Below, in pieces: positions 42,614 through 51,316 of a DNA stretch of 64,000 nucleotides. How positions within the stretch are numbered: position 1 is the stretch's first letter; every line of letters begins with the position of its first letter. This DNA comes from Xenophilus aerolatus. GTDB lineage: Bacteria > Pseudomonadota > Gammaproteobacteria > Burkholderiales > Burkholderiaceae_C. The position numbers and the translations under genes were made by a program. The stretch covers positions 33,680 through 97,679 of the forward strand of contig JASCNX010000009.1 in assembly GCA_029968055.1 (NCBI GenBank), written 5' to 3'. A model generated the notes under the pieces. That model searched no databases. It was not told the DNA's origin and saw nothing but the letters and a program-made list of their open reading frames with translations.

Positions 42614-43003
42614 TCATGCGGCCGGCAGCGCGGTGGCCTGCCAGTGCAGCAACAGCATCCCCGCATCCGACTCCACCCAGACGGTCACGAAGGCATTGCG
42701 CATGACCTTCGTCTCGCCGCCGACGTCGAGGGTGGTCCGCGTCGTTCCGCTCAGGACGATGGCCGGGCCCGCGGCGCGCACGCGCTGGTCGGTGCGGACG
42801 GCCTCGACGAAGCGGTAGCGGCCGGCAGCGATGGTTGCCAGGAAGGCGGCCCTGTCGTCGGTCTTGCCGTTGGCATGCGTGTGGACATAGTCCGGCGCGA
42901 GCATCTGCCCGAGCGTGGCCGTGTCCTGCGCGTACAGCGCCTGGTACCGCGCTTCGTCCGCTGCAAGCACCATCGACGCCCGGTCGTCGGTGATGGGCAT
43001 CAT
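42614..43003 (-). CDS. NTF2-like (SnoaL/DUF4440) protein
   Basis: A 129-residue single-domain protein with an NTF2-like cone fold pattern: MVLAADEARYQALYAQDTAT, LGQMLAPDYVHTHANGK, and closing strands ALRNAFVTVWVE-like (KVMRNAFVTVWV) and LLLHWQATALP. Such proteins may be hydratases, isomerases or ligand-binding accessories. HTHANGKTDD provides possible catalytic residues. Its ATG overlaps the FAA-hydrolase stop (ATGA). In this catabolic operon it could isomerise or dehydrate a ring-cleavage product. Confidence 0.8.
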   Translation of the reverse strand: MMPITDDRASMVLAADEARYQALYAQDTATLGQMLAPDYVHTHANGKTDDRAAFLATIAAGRYRFVEAVRTDQRVRAAGPAIVLSGTTRTTLDVGGETKVMRNAFVTVWVESDAGMLLLHWQATALPAA

Positions 43004-43788
43004 GCGCGGGCCTCCTGCGCGACCACCGGGTTGGCGAGCGTGCCGATGCCCTCGATCTCCACCTCGAAGAGGTCGCCGGGCTGCAGCGGGCCCACGCCGC
43101 CCGGCGTCCCGGTCATGATCAGGTCGCCGGGCATCAGGGTGATGGATCGGCTGAGGTAGGCCACCAGGGCGTCCACGCCGAAGAGCAGGTCGGAGGTGTC
43201 GCAGTCCTGCACGACCTGGCCGTTGAGCCTGCCGCGCAGCCGCAGGGCCGACGGGTCGACCGCGGTCTCGATGAACGGCCCTACCGGCGCGAAGGTGTCG
43301 AAGGCCTTGCCCACCGTCATCAGGCCCATGGCCATTTCCCGGCGCTGGATCGTGCGTTCGCTGACGTCGTTGCCGCAGGTGTAGCCCAGCACGTGGCCGA
43401 GGGCGTCCTCGCGCCGGACATGCCGCGCACGGCGGCCGATCACCGCGACGAGCTCCGCCTCGTAGTGGACCACCGTGCTGCCCTGGGGATAGACGATGCG
43501 CCCGCCCGGCGCGAGCAGGCTGGTGTCCGGCTTCATGAACACGGACGGGATCTCCGGCAGCGTGCGGCCCGTCTCCAGGATGTGGGCGCGGTAGTTCAGG
43601 CCAATGCCGAAGATGCGCGGGTGCTCCACCGACGGCACCAGCAGCGTCAGCTCGTCCAGCGGCCAGCGTTCTTCGCCGAGCGTGGTGTCGCCCTCGAAGG
43701 GCGAACCCCGCAGGGCCTGCACGGTCCGTGCGTCCTCGAGCACTCCGAAGCGCACGCGGCCTTCGTGCATGAACTTGCAGATCTTCAT
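43000..43788 (-). CDS. Fumarylacetoacetate hydrolase family protein
   Basis: A 262-residue FAH-fold enzyme. The metal ligands are visible as HYEAELVAVIG (E110, E112) and GNDVSER (D141). GIGLNYRAHILETG, VFMKPDTSLLAPGG and GDLIMTGTPGGVG are typical signatures. Members hydrolyse C-C bonds of acylpyruvates, decarboxylate or hydrate 2-hydroxymuconate-type acids. Located after the hydroxylase and dioxygenase of the operon, it probably handles a ring-cleavage product. Both its ends overlap neighbours by 4 bp. Confidence 0.92.
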   Translation of the reverse strand: MKICKFMHEGRVRFGVLEDARTVQALRGSPFEGDTTLGEERWPLDELTLLVPSVEHPRIFGIGLNYRAHILETGRTLPEIPSVFMKPDTSLLAPGGRIVYPQGSTVVHYEAELVAVIGRRARHVRREDALGHVLGYTCGNDVSERTIQRREMAMGLMTVGKAFDTFAPVGPFIETAVDPSALRLRGRLNGQVVQDCDTSDLLFGVDALVAYLSRSITLMPGDLIMTGTPGGVGPLQPGDLFEVEIEGIGTLANPVVAQEARA

Positions 43789-44546
43789 GGTCTTTCTCCG
43801 AGCGGATGGATGGGGAGCGCCAGCCGGCGCAGGGCGGCCAGGCCGCCGCTGGCCAGCAGCACCAGCGCGGTCGCCAGCACGATGCCGCGGTACACGCCGA
43901 CCGAGTCGCCGAGCTGCCGCGCCTCCTCGATGCCGTGCCCGATGCCGACCTGGGCCGCCAGGTACTCGCCCACCAGCGCCGCGCTCACCGCCCAGGGCAG
44001 CGCCACCTGCAGGCCGGTGAAGACGAAGGGCAGCACGCTGGGCACGACGATGTGCCGCGTGAGCTGCGCCCGGCCGGCCCCGAACACGCGCGCGGCCATC
44101 AGCAGGCGCGCGTCGACCGTCGCCAGGCCGGCATGGGTCAGCGAGAAGACGATGAACAGCACCGTCAGCGCCACCAGCATCACCTTGGGCATCCAGCCGG
44201 TGCCGAACCACAGGACGAGCAGCGGCACCAGGCCGAGCTTGGGAATGCTCATCACGGCGGTGATGAAGGGTTGCGCCATCGCATCGATCCGGGGCGAGAG
44301 GCGCAACAGGACGGCCAGGCCGCTGCCGGCGAGCAGGCCCGGCGCGGTGCCCGCCACCAGCAGGGCCGTGGTGGCCGCCACGTCGGCCAGCAGCCGCCCG
44401 GTCTGCGCCTCGGCCCACAGGCGCCCGGCCACCTGGCCGATGCCGGGCACCCAGTACGGGCCCAGTCCCTCGCTCGCCCCCTGCCAGGCCAGCGCGAAGA
44501 CCGCCAGGCCCAGCATCCGGGCCAGCCGGGCCTGCCGCCTGCTCAC
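43785..44546 (-). CDS. NitT/TauT-type ABC permease (second permease)
   Basis: A 253-residue permease with about six membrane segments. The EAA loop VDARLLMAARVFGAGRAQL and SIPKLGLVPLLVLWFG are present. The start is a GTG at 44546 that overlaps the ATPase stop (GTGA); the first ATG (44516) would delete part of the first helix context. It differs clearly from the permease at 45377, so the channel is probably a heterodimer. Confidence 0.85.
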   Translation of the reverse strand: MSRRQARLARMLGLAVFALAWQGASEGLGPYWVPGIGQVAGRLWAEAQTGRLLADVAATTALLVAGTAPGLLAGSGLAVLLRLSPRIDAMAQPFITAVMSIPKLGLVPLLVLWFGTGWMPKVMLVALTVLFIVFSLTHAGLATVDARLLMAARVFGAGRAQLTRHIVVPSVLPFVFTGLQVALPWAVSAALVGEYLAAQVGIGHGIEEARQLGDSVGVYRGIVLATALVLLASGGLAALRRLALPIHPLGERP

Positions 44547-45373
44547 GGGCGGCCCCCGCCGCGCAGGCAGCCGCGGATGGCGTCGTAGTGCCCGGCGAAG
44601 GTCGGCGCCTTGAAGATCGTTTCGGGGTCGCGCGGCCGCGGGATGTCCAGGTGCCGCTCGAGCACGACCCGCCCTGGCGATCCGCAGAGCACCACGACCC
44701 GGTCGCCCAGTGCGATGGCCTCGTTGATGTCGTGGGTGACGAAGAGGATGGTCTTGCGCTCCGACGCCCACAGCGCCAGCAGGTCCGCCTGGAGCTGCGC
44801 ACGGGTCTCCGCATCGAGCGCACCGAAGGGCTCGTCCATCAGCACCACGGGCGGGTTGTAGGCCAGCGTGCGCGCCAGCGACGCGCGCTTGCGCATGCCG
44901 CCCGACAGCTGGTGCGGGTAGTGCCCGCTCCACTGCGCCAGGCCCACCTGCTCGACCAGCCGCCGCGCGCGCGCTACGTCGGATGCGGCCGGCCTGCCGG
45001 CCAGCGTCAGCGGGAACATCACGTTGTCCCACACCGTGCGCCAGGGCAGCAGGTTGTCGTCCTGGGTGACGTAGCCGATCTGCCGCCCGCTGCCGGGCTG
45101 GGCCGGCATGCCCTCGCCGCCCACCGTGCGGCCGTTGAAGACGATGCGGCCGGCCGAGGGGGCCAGGGTCTGGGCCACCACGTTCAGCAGCGTCGACTTG
45201 CCGGCGCCGGACGAGCCCATGAGGGTCACGAACTCGCCGTCGTGCACCGCCAGGTCCACGTCGCGCAGCACCCAGTGCGCCGCCGCGGCCGGGCCCGGGT
45301 CGTAGCAGACGCCGAGCTTCTGCAGCTCCAGCAGGGCGGTGGCGTGCGCGACGGCGTGGGTCCCGGGTCGCAT
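44543..45373 (-). CDS. NitT/TauT-type ABC ATP-binding protein
   Basis: A 276-residue ATPase. Walker A is GSSGAGKST (residues 53-61), the signature is LSGGMRKRASLARTL, Walker B is VVLMDEPFGALD, and the switch is LFVTHDINEA. The N-terminus has about 15 extra residues before the first strand. It lies between the two permease genes and probably serves both. Confidence 0.93.
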   Translation of the reverse strand: MRPGTHAVAHATALLELQKLGVCYDPGPAAAAHWVLRDVDLAVHDGEFVTLMGSSGAGKSTLLNVVAQTLAPSAGRIVFNGRTVGGEGMPAQPGSGRQIGYVTQDDNLLPWRTVWDNVMFPLTLAGRPAASDVARARRLVEQVGLAQWSGHYPHQLSGGMRKRASLARTLAYNPPVVLMDEPFGALDAETRAQLQADLLALWASERKTILFVTHDINEAIALGDRVVVLCGSPGRVVLERHLDIPRPRDPETIFKAPTFAGHYDAIRGCLRGGGRP

Positions 45374-45376
45374 GGT

Positions 45377-46153
45377 TCAGGCTCCGAGGGCACGCGCGCC
45401 TGCCGGCTGCGCGGTCTGCCAGTGCAGCCACCGCGCCTGCAAGCGCGACAGGGCCGCGCTCAGGGCCAGCACGACGCCCATCACCGTCACCAGCGCCACG
45501 AACACCAGCGTCGTGTCGAAGTCCGACGCGCCGTACTGGGCCAGGTAGCCGAGGCCGCGGTTGGAGGAGATGATCTCGCCCACGATCGCGCCGGCGATCG
45601 CATAGGGCACCGCCACCCGCAGCCCGCCGAAGAGGTAGGGCACGACCGCTGGCCACACCACGTGCCGCAGCAGTTGCAGCTCCGTCGCGCCGAACACGCG
45701 CACCGTGCCCACCAGCCTGGCATCGACCGCCCGGACCCCGTCCAGCGTGCTGTAGAAGACGATGAAGAAGATGGCAGTGGCCACCAGCGCCACCTTGGCG
45801 CCCGGCCCGACGCCCAGCCACAGGATGAACAGCGGCACCATCGCCGTCTTGGGAATGCCGTAGCCGATGGCCGCGACGCCGAGCACCGCCTCGCGAACGA
45901 GGGGATGGCGCCGCAAGGCCATCGCCAGCATGCAGCCCGGCACGGCGCCGAGCACGAAGCCGCCGAAGGCCTCGGCCAGCGTGAAGCGGCCGTGGAACCA
46001 GAGGTCGCCGTTCGCGGCCATCGACGCGATCCGCTGCGCGACCAGCACCGGCGAGCTGATCCAGTAGGCGCCGAGCAGCCTCGATGCGGCTTCCCACGCG
46101 CCGAGCAGCGCCGCGCCCAGCAGCGCCCTGTCGATCCAGGATCGATGCACCAT
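45377..46153 (-). CDS. NitT/TauT-type ABC permease (first permease)
   Basis: A 258-residue permease. YGIPKTAMVPLFILWLGVGP and VDARLVGTVRVFGATELQLL are the EAA region. It has six predicted helices and a short periplasmic N-terminus. It is 3 bp upstream of the ATPase gene and 15 bp downstream of the binding-protein gene. Together with the permease at 43785 it makes a two-permease importer, unlike the single-permease importer at 6.8-9.7 kb. Confidence 0.9.
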   Translation of the reverse strand: MVHRSWIDRALLGAALLGAWEAASRLLGAYWISSPVLVAQRIASMAANGDLWFHGRFTLAEAFGGFVLGAVPGCMLAMALRRHPLVREAVLGVAAIGYGIPKTAMVPLFILWLGVGPGAKVALVATAIFFIVFYSTLDGVRAVDARLVGTVRVFGATELQLLRHVVWPAVVPYLFGGLRVAVPYAIAGAIVGEIISSNRGLGYLAQYGASDFDTTLVFVALVTVMGVVLALSAALSRLQARWLHWQTAQPAGARALGA

Positions 46154-46168
46154 GGCTGCGCCGCCCTG

Positions 46169-47172
46169 CTACCTGGAGCCGCCGACGAACTCGTCGGTGT
46201 AGAGCGTGCGGGCCAGCGCAGCCAGTGCCGGCTTGTCGTCCTGCGGCCCGAACATGGTCTCCACCGTGTGGTCGAAGGCCTTGCCCATCGGCAGGGAGCG
46301 CGCGGGCGTGTTGCGCTGGAAGCTGTCGAAGGCCTGCTTCAGGAGCTCGGGGTCCATCCTGTCGAAGCGCCGGGCCAGAACGGCCAGCGCCTTCTGCGGC
46401 TCGGCGGTGATGAGCGCCAGGCTGCGGTCCAGCGCAGCCACGAGCTTCCTGCAGGTGGCCGCCGCGGTCGTGCAGTAGCCGTCGCGTGCGACCAGCACGT
46501 TGTAGGTCGTCGGGTTCAGGCCCGGGAAATCGCCACGCGGACCGCTGATCCACAGCTGGGCGCCGCGGCGCACCGCCTCGAGCGTGAACGGACTCGAGAA
46601 GACGAAGCCGTCCACCTCCTTCTTCTGCAACGCGGCATCCATGCCCGCGGGGCGACGAAGACCAGCCGGATGTCCCGGTCCGCGTCGATGCCGGCTTGCC
46701 GCCCCACGTAGCGCAGGAAGGCGTGCGGCAGGCCGTTCGCGGCGTCCACGGCCAGCGTCAGGCCCTTGAGCGCGCGGGCGCGCTCCACGGGTGTGCGCGC
46801 CGCGGACAGCCGCTGCGCCACCTCGGCGGACAGCACGACCTCGGTCGTCGCGTTCTCCTGCAGGCCGGCGATGGCCAGCGTCTTCTGGCCGCGTTGTGCG
46901 GCCCGCAGTTGCAGCAGCCCGGCGATGGCGGTGACGTCGGCGCTGCCGCCGATCAGTGCGTTCAATGCCGCCGGGCCGGCCAGCTGGCTCAGCTCCGCCT
47001 CCAAGCCGGCGTCCTTGAAGTAGCCCGCGTCCTCGGCGATGTACACCGGTGCGAACAGGATCGATACCGCGGGCAGGACGAGCCGGACCTTGACCGGCTG
47101 GGCCCATGCAGCCAGCGAGGCCGCGGCCAGGACGGCGCCGATCGCGAGGCGTCGGACGATGTGCTTCGACAT
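46169..47172 (-). pseudogene. NMT1-like ABC binding protein, frameshifted
   Basis: The reading frame starts at 47172 (MSKHIVRRLAIGAVLAAASL, a Sec signal ending AWA) and runs through VKVRLVLPAVSILFAPVYIA to DIRLVFVAPR. Homologous text then resumes in another frame as GMDAALQKKEVDGFVFSSPF and continues to a normal C-terminus at 46169. The switch is near 46645-46653: the minus strand reads CCCCGCGGGCATGG, where CCCCGGCGGGCATGG would restore the frame, so one G or C seems to be missing. It may be a true mutation or a sequencing error in a GC run. Without it the importer lacks its own receptor. Confidence 0.82.
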
Positions 47173-47197
47173 GCGTGTCTCCTTGTGTCCGGACGGT

Positions 47198-47752
47198 TCA
47201 GGCCAGCGAGTCGGGCCGGCGCAGCAGCTCGGCCTCGGGCACGCCGGCGCGCAGCTTCTCCACCATCTCGTCGGGGTCGAACTCGATGCCGATCGGGTTG
47301 CGGCGGAAGGCCTCGCTGCGCATCCAGGCGCTGGTGGCCTGTGCATCGGGAAAGCTGTCGACCTGCAGCTCGATCTGGTTGCCTTCCGGGTCGGCGTAAT
47401 AGAACGACACCGTGGGCCCATGGTTGATGGACCGGTACGGCGCGATGCCCAGGCCGAGCAGGCGCTGGTAGGCCCCGAGCAGGTCGGCCAGCGAGTCGTA
47501 GGCGAAGGCCGTGTGGTAGTGGCCCACCCGGACCGTGTCGTCCCGCGGCGGGTAGTCCTCCAGGCCGATCAGCGCGATGCGGTGGTGCTCGTCGTCGTAG
47601 GTCAGGAAGGCCACCTTGTCGGAGCCGTGCGCAACGTGCGCCCCGAGCACCTTGCAGTACCAGTCGACGAGGTCCGCCAGGCGGTTGGTTCTCAAGGCAA
47701 TGTGCGCGAGGCGGCTGGGTGCGAGCGTGGGACGGGTGGTGGCCGGGTTCAT
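47198..47752 (-). CDS. VOC-family extradiol-dioxygenase-like protein
   Basis: A 184-residue VOC protein. Candidate metal ligands are H17 (LAHIALRT), H78/H80 (GHYHTAFAY) and E128 (GNQIELQVD), the 2-His-1-Glu triad of type I extradiol dioxygenases; DPEGNQIELQ is the classic motif. Full-length extradiol enzymes have two VOC modules (about 290-310 residues); this has one plus a C-terminal extension. It would cleave or otherwise act on the hydroxylated ring produced by the flavin hydroxylase, with which its start overlaps (ATGA). Confidence 0.85.
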   Translation of the reverse strand: MNPATTRPTLAPSRLAHIALRTNRLADLVDWYCKVLGAHVAHGSDKVAFLTYDDEHHRIALIGLEDYPPRDDTVRVGHYHTAFAYDSLADLLGAYQRLLGLGIAPYRSINHGPTVSFYYADPEGNQIELQVDSFPDAQATSAWMRSEAFRRNPIGIEFDPDEMVEKLRAGVPEAELLRRPDSLA

Positions 47753-49500
47753 GAGGGCTCCTCTTCGATGGCGAGTGGCTCGGTGCGTCGGGCCGGCATG
47801 CTGGCCCGGCCGGTGAGTGCGTCCATCACCTGCCGCATGGTGGCGTCCGCGTCGTCGCCTGCATCGCGGGCGCGCCATGCCACATGGCCGTCGGGCCGCA
47901 CGAGGACAGCGCCTTCCGCACCGATCTCGTAGAGGTCGTGGAACGCGCCGCCGTGGTCGATCAGGTCGCCCTGCGGCCCGACGCAGAAGGCCTGGGCGGC
48001 CGGCCCTGCCTGCACCGCCGCCTTCATGAAGGCGTCCATCCAGCGCTGTCCGCGCCGGCCGGCCAGCAGGGTGAAGACCCGGTCCTTGAACAGTTCGATG
48101 GTCGACACGGTGGCGCCGCCCTTGCCGCGCTGCAGCCAGCAGTGGGGCGCGCGGCGGCCGGGCGCGGCCGAGGCCACATAGGTGTCGACCTCGGGCACGG
48201 CGGCCGCCGCGCCCTCGTCCAGCATCAGCGCCGAGCGGTACGCATAGCCGAAGGTCTGGCCGTGGTAGTCGAAGTGCTCCCGCTGGCCCGGGATGGCATC
48301 GCGCATGCGGGCGATGTCCTCTTCGCGGAAGTCCTCGTGCGTCTTCATGATCCCGCCCAGGCCGGCGCTTTCCATGCGCCGTGCATTGCGCACGCTCTGC
48401 TCGACGTTGAAGCGGATGACGGGCAGGCGCTCGGTCTCGTACGAATCCAGGATCGCCTCGTCCGCATGGTCCTGCAGCACGAGGGCCAGCTTCCAGCACA
48501 GGTTGTGCACGTCGCCCACGGCCGTGTTCATGCCCTGGCCGCCCGTCGGCGGCAGCGGATGCGCGGCATCGCCGGCGAGGAACACGCGACCGCTGCGCAG
48601 GCTGCGCGCGATGCGTGCCTGCATGCGCCATGCGCGCACGTCGCGGATGCGCAGCGGCAGGTCCTTCGCGCCGACCGCTGCGCGCACGATGTCCTCGCAG
48701 CGCGCGGTGGTGAAGCGCTCGGGGGATTCCCGCGCGGCGTCGTAGCCGAAGTTGTAGGTCCACCGGTGGCGGCCATCCAGGGCGATCATCACGCCCACGG
48801 TCTCCCGGTTGTAGATCCACCAGAGCAGGTTGGGCCGCTGCGCCACCCAGGGCCAGAGGTCGGCCTCGAAGTAGATACCGATCTGGTTGCCCAGGCCCTC
48901 TTCGCCGTCGAGCGCGATGCCCAGCCGGTCCCGGAGCTCGCTCCTGGCCCCGTCCGCGGCGATCGCGTAGCGCGCCCTGACGGTGCGGGACACGCCGTCC
49001 TGCCCGCGCACCCGCGCGCTCACGCCGCTGCGGTCCTGCGCGAGGTCCTGCAGCTGCGTGCCGAACATCAGGTCGACGCAGGTCTGGTCCTCGGCCGCGC
49101 GCCGCAGCACGGGCTCCAGCACGTCCTGCGGGCAGGAGGTCTTGGCGCTGGGGCCGTGGGTCTCCGCCAGCCGGTTGCGCTGGCGGTCCGCGTAGGTGCG
49201 GATCTCGCCGATCGCCTCGCCCGCGACCGAGCGCACGAAGATCACGCCCTGGTTGCGGTCCTGCGGTATGCCGCGCGCCCGCACCGCCTCTTCCACGCCC
49301 CAGGTCCTGAAGATCTCCATGGTGCGTGCACTCACCACATGGCCGCGCGGATGGAAGCTGGTCGAGGCGTGCTTCTCGACCAGCAGCGTGCGCACGCCAC
49401 AGCGGCCGAGCGCGATGGCCGCCGCCAGCCCGCACGGGCCGCCACCCACGATCAGGACGTCATGGTCCGGGGCTTCGTTGTCCGCGGGAAGTTTCGGCAT
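47749..49500 (-). CDS. FAD-dependent aromatic hydroxylase (PheA/MhpA-like)
   Basis: A 583-residue flavoprotein monooxygenase. The FAD motif is LIVGGGPCGLAAAIALGRCG (residues 17-36), with the DG motif AIAADGARSELRDRLGI and the GD motif VFLAGDAAHPLPPTGGQGMN. A C-terminal thioredoxin-like domain with LRPDGHVAWRA-type text (VLVRPDGHVAWR) is typical of MhpA, PheA and related phenolic hydroxylases. It is the first gene of the TetR-controlled operon and probably hydroxylates the imported aromatic in an NAD(P)H-dependent way. Confidence 0.92.
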   Translation of the reverse strand: MPKLPADNEAPDHDVLIVGGGPCGLAAAIALGRCGVRTLLVEKHASTSFHPRGHVVSARTMEIFRTWGVEEAVRARGIPQDRNQGVIFVRSVAGEAIGEIRTYADRQRNRLAETHGPSAKTSCPQDVLEPVLRRAAEDQTCVDLMFGTQLQDLAQDRSGVSARVRGQDGVSRTVRARYAIAADGARSELRDRLGIALDGEEGLGNQIGIYFEADLWPWVAQRPNLLWWIYNRETVGVMIALDGRHRWTYNFGYDAARESPERFTTARCEDIVRAAVGAKDLPLRIRDVRAWRMQARIARSLRSGRVFLAGDAAHPLPPTGGQGMNTAVGDVHNLCWKLALVLQDHADEAILDSYETERLPVIRFNVEQSVRNARRMESAGLGGIMKTHEDFREEDIARMRDAIPGQREHFDYHGQTFGYAYRSALMLDEGAAAAVPEVDTYVASAAPGRRAPHCWLQRGKGGATVSTIELFKDRVFTLLAGRRGQRWMDAFMKAAVQAGPAAQAFCVGPQGDLIDHGGAFHDLYEIGAEGAVLVRPDGHVAWRARDAGDDADATMRQVMDALTGRASMPARRTEPLAIEEEPS

Positions 49501-49523
49501 GGATCTGCTTGACGATCATTGAT

Positions 49524-49536
49524 TGACTGTCAGTCA
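49524..49536. promoter_or_regulatory. TetR operator
   Basis: TGACTG-T-CAGTCA is a perfect 6-bp inverted repeat with one central base, in the 123-bp gap between the divergent hydroxylase and tetR genes. TGAC/GTCA-rich palindromes are common TetR sites. It lies 24 bp from the hydroxylase start codon, well placed to repress the operon. Confidence 0.8.
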
Positions 49537-49623
49537 GTTTATGGCGGCTCGCACGCCGTCGAATGCTGGTTTTCCCTGTACCCCGGGGCGCCCGCGAGGC
49601 GGGCCCGACCTATCATCGAGTGC

Positions 49624-50283
49624 ATGAGTGACCCCGCCAGCCCGCCGGCCCGCCGCACGAAGGACGCTTCGGAGAAAGCGCCTTCCGGCAAGCAGCGCAT
49701 CCTGGAGGCGGCCGAGCGGCTCTTTGCGAACCGCGGCTTCCTGAACGTGGCCGCCGCCGAGATCGCACGCGAGGCCGGCGTGGCGCACGGCCTGCTGTTC
49801 CACCATTTCGGCTCGATGGAGGACCTCTATGCCGAGGTCAGCAAGGTGGCGGCCCAGCGGATGGACCAGCTCCAGCTCGCATCGTTTCGCGGCAAGACCG
49901 CGCGCGAGCAGGTGGCGTCCTTCCTGCGCGCCCACCTGCGGGCGGTCAAGCAGCGCGAGGGCGATGCGCTGTTCCGGGCACGCTCGCACAACGTGGCCAT
50001 CAACACCCGGATCGCCGAGATCTGGGAAGCCTCGCGGCTGGAGGCCATCCAGCGCCTGTGCCTGGTGCTGGGTCTGGATGCGCCGAGCCGCGCCGCGCGC
50101 GCATGCCTTCGCGCATGGATCGGGTTCCACGACCAGCTGGTGCTGGCCTGGCTCGCCGATCGCTCGGTCAGCGAGCGGGAGGTGCTGGCGTGGTCACTGC
50201 GGCAACTGGAGCACCTCGCGAAAGAGGTGCTGAACGTCGACCTCGGCCGCGTCGTGGCGGCGCCGAACGCCGAGGTGCGCTGA
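49624..50283 (+). CDS. TetR-family transcriptional regulator
   Basis: A 219-residue TetR protein. The helix-turn-helix is NVAAAEIAREAGVAHGLLFHHFGS at about residues 40-65 (quoted in part: EIAREAGVAHGLLFHHF). The start at 49624 is preferred because it gives the normal short arm; a longer frame would run through the operator. It is divergent from the nine-gene catabolic operon and so its likely local repressor; the ligand would be the substrate or an intermediate. The C-terminal ligand domain has no recognisable specificity. Confidence 0.92.
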   Translation: MSDPASPPARRTKDASEKAPSGKQRILEAAERLFANRGFLNVAAAEIAREAGVAHGLLFHHFGSMEDLYAEVSKVAAQRMDQLQLASFRGKTAREQVASFLRAHLRAVKQREGDALFRARSHNVAINTRIAEIWEASRLEAIQRLCLVLGLDAPSRAARACLRAWIGFHDQLVLAWLADRSVSEREVLAWSLRQLEHLAKEVLNVDLGRVVAAPNAEVR

Positions 50284-50328
50284 GGTGCGCTGAGGCCGGC
50301 GCCCGGGCAGGGCGCCTGAGTTCGCGGT

Positions 50329-51126
50329 TCAGGCCCAGCGCGTGCGCGGAAACTGCGTGGGCGGGTCGTCCTGCCCGCGGCCGGCGTCGTCGATGCTGCG
50401 TTCGGAGATGACCCAGCCGATGCCGATGAGCACCACGCCGGCCACGCCGAAGACCACCAGCCCGATCAGCCGGCCGCTGATCGTGAGGTCGTTGGCTGGC
50501 GCGGCGGCGGTGCACACCATGGTGGCGGCTGCCATGCCCACGTAGTGCATGGCGCACACGGCCAGGCCCATCACCGCCGCCGCGGCGATCTGGTGCGACA
50601 GCCGCCGCAGGTTGAAGGCCAGCCACAGGGCCGCGGCGGCGGCCGTGACCGCGATCGCGACCGACAGCGCGACGATGCGCGGCTCGAAGCTCATCGAGGC
50701 GCGCATGTTCATCGCGAACATGCCCATGTAGTGCATCACGCACACGCCCAGCCCGGCCAGGATGCTGCCCGCCAGCCAGCCGGCCTTGTTGAACTGGCGC
50801 CGCCCGCTGCCCGCGAGGTACAGCGCCAGTCCGGAGATGCCGACGGCCGCCAAGAGCGAGACGGCGGTGAGCGGGAGGTCGTACGCGACGCGCACCGGCA
50901 GGCTGTACGCGACCATGCCGATGAAGTGCATCGACCAGATGCCGATGCCGCCCAGCGCCACGGCGGCGCCCACGGCCACCGCCAGGTCCAGCGTGCCGTC
51001 GCGGCGGAACATGCGCTGCGCGCACAGCAGCGCGACCAGCGATCCGGCACACGCGATGAGGAAGGAGAGGATCACCATGCCCCAGCCGTAGCTGGGAAGG
51101 AGGATCTGGCCGACCTGGAGGTCCAT
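50329..51126 (-). CDS. MHYT-domain integral membrane sensor
   Basis: A 265-residue membrane protein with seven hydrophobic segments and three MHYT-type motifs: WSMHFIGMVAYSL, CVMHYMGMFAMNM and CAMHYVGMAAATM. The conserved Met/His residues are proposed to bind copper and sense oxygen, CO or NO (published hypothesis for the MHYT family). No GGDEF/EAL output domain is fused, so it must act alone or through a partner. It is downstream of the NodIJ-like genes, 190 bp away, with its own likely promoter. Confidence 0.9.
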   Translation of the reverse strand: MDLQVGQILLPSYGWGMVILSFLIACAGSLVALLCAQRMFRRDGTLDLAVAVGAAVALGGIGIWSMHFIGMVAYSLPVRVAYDLPLTAVSLLAAVGISGLALYLAGSGRRQFNKAGWLAGSILAGLGVCVMHYMGMFAMNMRASMSFEPRIVALSVAIAVTAAAAALWLAFNLRRLSHQIAAAAVMGLAVCAMHYVGMAAATMVCTAAAPANDLTISGRLIGLVVFGVAGVVLIGIGWVISERSIDDAGRGQDDPPTQFPRTRWA

Positions 51127-51185
51127 GGGTGTGTGTCCTTTCTGGCGCGCACCGCCGGAAGCGGCGGCATCACGCTGGACACAAT

Positions 51186-51213
51186 TTGATAACTCCGGTC
51201 CCCGACGCGGCAA
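51186..51213 (-). promoter_or_regulatory. Putative promoter of the MHYT gene
   Basis: On the minus strand TTGCCG (51213-51208) and TATCAA (51191-51186) are separated by 16 bp in an AT-richer stretch, about 60 bp upstream of the MHYT start. The match to sigma-70 is moderate. Confidence 0.35.
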
Positions 51214-51316
51214 TTACGGGAAAAGTCCGCAAATCAGGCCGATGTGAAGACCAAGGTTTGCTTTCACCGCATCGATCGACGGAACTAGTTCACGCAATGC
51301 GGAAGTACGTGCGATG

